A stretch of DNA of 8,683 nt from positions 1 through 8,683 of the forward strand of contig CAKOMU010000040.1 of assembly GCA_934096755.1 (NCBI GenBank), in the 5' to 3' direction. The translations under genes and the position numbers were made by a program. This document shows positions 6,826 through 8,683 of this stretch, in pieces; position 1 is the stretch's first letter; each line of letters starts with the position of its first letter. Under the pieces are notes generated by a model. That model saw only the letters and a list, made by a program, of their open reading frames with translations. It was not told where the DNA came from and searched no databases. Source of the stretch: an uncultured Bacilli bacterium. Its GTDB lineage: Bacteria > Bacillota_I > Bacilli_A > RF39 > UBA660.

Positions 6826-7339
6826 AATATTCACCACTTACTAAGATATTTTTTTTACTCAATTGTTTTAGAATAAACTTTTCCAAAAAACGATTAATTT
6901 TTGTAAAGGATATTTCATTTTTAGAGATACGATTGACCAATATACTGGTTAAACCCATACGATTAGCCCCTAAAACATCCGTCAACAATTGATCTCCTAT
7001 CGCCGCGATTTCGTTAATATTATATTTGTATAATTCTAATATTTTTTTGTATTTAGTTTTTAAAGGTTTTTTACTACTAAAGGCTACATCAACGTTTAAT
7101 TTTTCTTTAAACGGTCTTAAGCGGTTTTTCCCACTATTAGAAATTATAATAATTTTAAAATCATCTTGCAGACGAGCAAACAATTCTTTTACTTTTAAAT
7201 CCGGTTCACCAGCACTATAAGGAGCAATAGTATTATCAAGATCAAAGAGGAGGCATTTAATGCCATGCTTCTTTAATTTTTTATAATTAATGGTGTAAAT
7301 ACTTTGGGCATATATGTCTGGAATAAATAAATCTAACAT
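6818..7339 (-). CDS. yqeG: YqeG family HAD-IIIA phosphatase
   Basis: A 173-residue cytoplasmic HAD-superfamily phosphatase of the YqeG family, of normal length for the family. The HAD motifs are complete: motif I D33-x-D35-x-T37 (nucleophile and acid/base), motif II S67-N68-S69, motif III K91-P92, and motif IV GDQ with D116 and D121. The family's natural substrate is not firmly known; many members are annotated as phosphatidylglycerophosphatase-like. The opening 'MLDLFIPDIYAQSIYTIN' is typical of YqeG. It is the first gene of the operon and is followed by yqeH, the order seen in B. subtilis (there continuing with aroE, which is absent here). The ATG has AAAGGAG six bases upstream. The stop lies inside yqeH (eight-base overlap), which suggests coupled translation. 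Confidence 0.93.
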   Translation of the reverse strand: MLDLFIPDIYAQSIYTINYKKLKKHGIKCLLFDLDNTIAPYSAGEPDLKVKELFARLQDDFKIIIISNSGKNRLRPFKEKLNVDVAFSSKKPLKTKYKKILELYKYNINEIAAIGDQLLTDVLGANRMGLTSILVNRISKNEISFTKINRFLEKFILKQLSKKNILVSGEYYD

Positions 7340-7365
7340 GAAATTCTCCTTTCTTTTCTTTCCAA

Positions 7366-7394
7366 ATTATATCATTTTTTGTAGTAAAAAAAAA
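7366..7394 (-). promoter_or_regulatory. Extended -10 promoter of the yqeG-to-rpmF operon
   Basis: On the minus strand TGATATAAT (7366-7374) is a perfect TATAAT with the extended TGn motif. At -35 only a T-run is present (7389-7394), shared with the tail of the upstream terminator. The extended -10 would compensate. It lies about 27 bases before the yqeG start codon. Confidence 0.6.
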
Positions 7395-7428
7395 GTACTA
7401 TAACTGTTGCTTAATTATAGTCTTTTTT
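7386..7428. terminator. Probable bidirectional terminator after the surface-protein gene
   Basis: A 7-base perfect stem (7397-7403 with 7415-7421) with an 11-base loop is flanked by an A-run (7386-7394) on one side and a T-run (7423-7428) on the other. Either strand therefore ends in a U-rich tail. On the minus strand it ends the surface-protein transcript about 86 bases after its stop codon and separates it from the yqeG promoter. Confidence 0.6.
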
Positions 7429-7513
7429 CGTCGTCTTAATTATTTAAGATTTTAAAAACATATGCTTTCAATTATAAACAAGTATTATTATTTGACATTT
7501 TAACTGTTATTTA

Positions 7514-8683
7514 TTAGGAAATCAAATAAGGTGATGATTGAGTTCCGTTTCCACCGGCATAGGCCACACTAGACTCAAGATAAAGGACTGGACGCGACGC
7601 ACTGTTGCCACGCACGTCACCGTAGCCCACATCCCCCGTGATGTAGACATTGAACACACGAGCCAAATTGTCCGTACAAGGCGCAATTGTCCATTCATAA
7701 AGCCCCATGTACATCCAGTTAACACTTGTTATTGACGAACTATTATAAGAAACTAGTTTAGTTGTCCATGCACTTGGTGCTGCTGCATATCCATAATCAC
7801 TTACGTACATTAATCCTACTTTTGCTTCATATGTTGTATTTGTTGCTGGATTAGTAATTTCGTTTTGGTAAGCTGTTGTAATAACCGCATCTCTTATATT
7901 AGATAGAGTATTTCCTCCTACTTTCCATGTATGTGTTGCTATTTTATTTGACCATGTAGAACCAATATTATTTAGATAATTTGTATTTAAATTAATTTTA
8001 TTGAACAAGCTATTACTCCACGTATTATTATATTTTGATGTATCTGCTTTATAATTCCAATAGTATACTCCTATTTCTGTTTTATCATTGCTTCCTTTAT
8101 TTGTTCCATATGTTGATGAGCCTTCAAAATTTTTATATGTATTATAATAATCACCATCTGTACCAAGAAGACTTGCTTTGGCATAATCATATTTAATTAG
8201 TTTTACTTGATCATCAAAGACACCAATTATTCTATACAAGTAATCTGTTGGACATGTTCCATCGGTTGAATCATAACCAAAACAAACAAAGTTGTTGGTT
8301 GTATCGCTACTTCCTGCATACCGATACGAACCATCTTTTGCGCCATTTGTTAAAGCACTATCATGCAAATATAAGTTATTTTCTCCTTGAGTTCCTGTGT
8401 ATTGCGCTTTAACGTAGGCTGCTAAAGTAGGAGCTGATACATAAACATCAAAATATACATAACACTTATCATTCTTGTTACCTGAAAATAAAACTTGTTT
8501 ATTAGTATTATCCCAAGAAAGCTCGCCTCCATTTTCACATTTTGATAATGTTGAATTAAATATATAACCATCACTTGGCCAACTGCTTTCTTTAGACTCT
8601 TGATATTCTCCACTGCCTGATGAAGTTTCAATCATCATACTTAAATTATCTAAAGACTGCTGTCCTTTAACTTTTTCTTTATT
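7514..8683 (-). CDS. Large secreted/surface-type protein, C-terminal part (start outside the window)
   Basis: The frame stays open to the right edge: 15 further codons precede the first ATG at 8636-8638, so that ATG is internal and the gene is 5'-truncated. At least 389 residues are present. Reading from the edge, a segment with 'YIFN..LSKCENGGELSW...KCYVYFDVY' (two cysteines) is followed by 'LAAYVKAQYTGTQGENNLYLHD', then 'SYRYAGS...VCFGYD..DGTCPTDYLYRIIGVFDDQVKLIKYDYA' (second cysteine pair), then a Tyr/Asn/Trp/Ser-rich region. The C-terminal domain contains 'MGLYEWTIAPC', 'VFNVYITGDV', 'SRPVLYL' and a final 'GGNGTQSSPYLIS'. I recall similar secreted proteins in gut Firmicutes, several with pilin-like N-termini, but the function is unknown. 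The RPVLYL ending resembles C-type-lectin/FGE-like or DUF6273-type tails. No signal peptide can be seen because the N-terminus is missing. The end of the gene differs in base composition from its body. Confidence 0.85.
   Translation of the reverse strand, partial: NKEKVKGQQSLDNLSMMIETSSGSGEYQESKESSWPSDGYIFNSTLSKCENGGELSWDNTNKQVLFSGNKNDKCYVYFDVYVSAPTLAAYVKAQYTGTQGENNLYLHDSALTNGAKDGSYRYAGSSDTTNNFVCFGYDSTDGTCPTDYLYRIIGVFDDQVKLIKYDYAKASLLGTDGDYYNTYKNFEGSSTYGTNKGSNDKTEIGVYYWNYKADTSKYNNTWSNSLFNKINLNTNYLNNIGSTWSNKIATHTWKVGGNTLSNIRDAVITTAYQNEITNPATNTTYEAKVGLMYVSDYGYAAAPSAWTTKLVSYNSSSITSVNWMYMGLYEWTIAPCTDNLARVFNVYITGDVGYGDVRGNSASRPVLYLESSVAYAGGNGTQSSPYLIS
7541..7735 (-). other. GC-rich 3' segment of the surface-protein gene; candidate DGR variable region
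   Basis: By hand count 7541-7720 is about 52% GC (94 of 180), against about 33% (60 of 180) in the adjoining 7741-7920 of the same reading frame. Codon choice switches from A/T-ending to C/G-ending (GTG, GTC, TAC, ATC, ACG, GGC, GCG, CGT). The segment encodes the last ~65 residues, with a fixed-looking frame 'RVFNV...G.V....V......RPVLYL' interspersed with residues such as N, Y, D, G, R, S and T in codons ending in C or T. That is what adenine mutagenesis of AAY codons in a template would yield. The 3' end of a lectin-fold gene is the classic place for a variable region. No template repeat or reverse transcriptase is in the window. Confidence 0.4.

Noticed and set aside
6835..6837. GTG start for yqeH four codons upstream
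   Set aside because: The GGTGA ribosome binding site is five bases before the ATG at 6823-6825, and it overlaps the region just after the GTG, so it cannot serve it.
7435..7448. Small inverted repeat CTTAA-TTAT-TTAAG downstream of the surface-protein gene, considered as a hairpin of the type found after DGR variable regions
   Set aside because: A five-base A/T-dominated stem is expected by chance here and is too weak to count as evidence.
7492..7520. Perfect TTGACA on the plus strand, possible antisense promoter into the surface-protein gene
   Set aside because: The hexamer 17 bases downstream is TAGGAA, a poor -10, and neighbouring spacings are no better.
7522..7735. Two alternative open frames (both strands) across the GC-rich tail of the surface protein
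   Set aside because: They are a by-product of the higher GC content, which removes chance stop codons. The main frame continues the gene and ends in a family-like motif.

Overview
The window is a compact, AT-rich (about 30% GC by eye) stretch of a low-GC Gram-positive-type chromosome. Every supported gene is on the minus strand, so transcription runs from high to low coordinates. The gene set (YqeG, YqeH, MutL, YceD/DUF177, L32, DUF1292, NfeD) points to Bacilli or a close relative. All reading frames close normally when TGA is read as stop, and Trp is written TGG, so genetic code 11 fits. That code, plus a complete MutL endonuclease, argues against a true Mycoplasma. An uncultured gut-type Bacilli/RF39-like lineage is plausible, but this is inference.

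Right end (7514-8683): the C-terminal part of a large secreted or surface-type protein whose start lies beyond the window. Its last ~200 bases differ sharply in base composition from the rest of the gene (about 52% against 33% GC by hand count). They encode a lectin-like, motif-framed tail that looks like the variable region of a diversity-generating retroelement target. No reverse transcriptase or template repeat is in the window, so this remains a hypothesis. A probable terminator at 7386-7428 closes this gene.

Middle (2510-7339): a tightly packed operon, yqeG - yqeH - mutL - unknown membrane-anchored protein - yceD - rpmF. It starts at an extended -10 promoter just upstream of yqeG and ends at a hairpin terminator overlapping the rpmF stop codon. 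Genes overlap by 1-8 bases or are separated by 2-3 bases, and several Shine-Dalgarno sites are written into the last codons of the gene before. YqeG, YqeH, YceD and L32 belong to ribosome assembly or the ribosome. MutL (mismatch repair) and a 330-residue single-pass membrane protein of unknown role are inserted among them.

Left part (279-2419): a two-gene unit with its own promoter, which overlaps a perfect 17-base palindrome. It encodes an unrecognised 622-residue coiled-coil/proline-rich protein with a glycine-zipper hydrophobic hairpin, then a DUF1292 protein. A hairpin terminator overlaps the DUF1292 stop codon.

Left edge (1-221): the N-terminal part of an NfeD-like membrane protein, with its own promoter and a strong ribosome binding site, running off the window. 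No RNA genes, insertion sequences or CRISPR arrays were seen. No gene-free stretch exceeds 300 bases.
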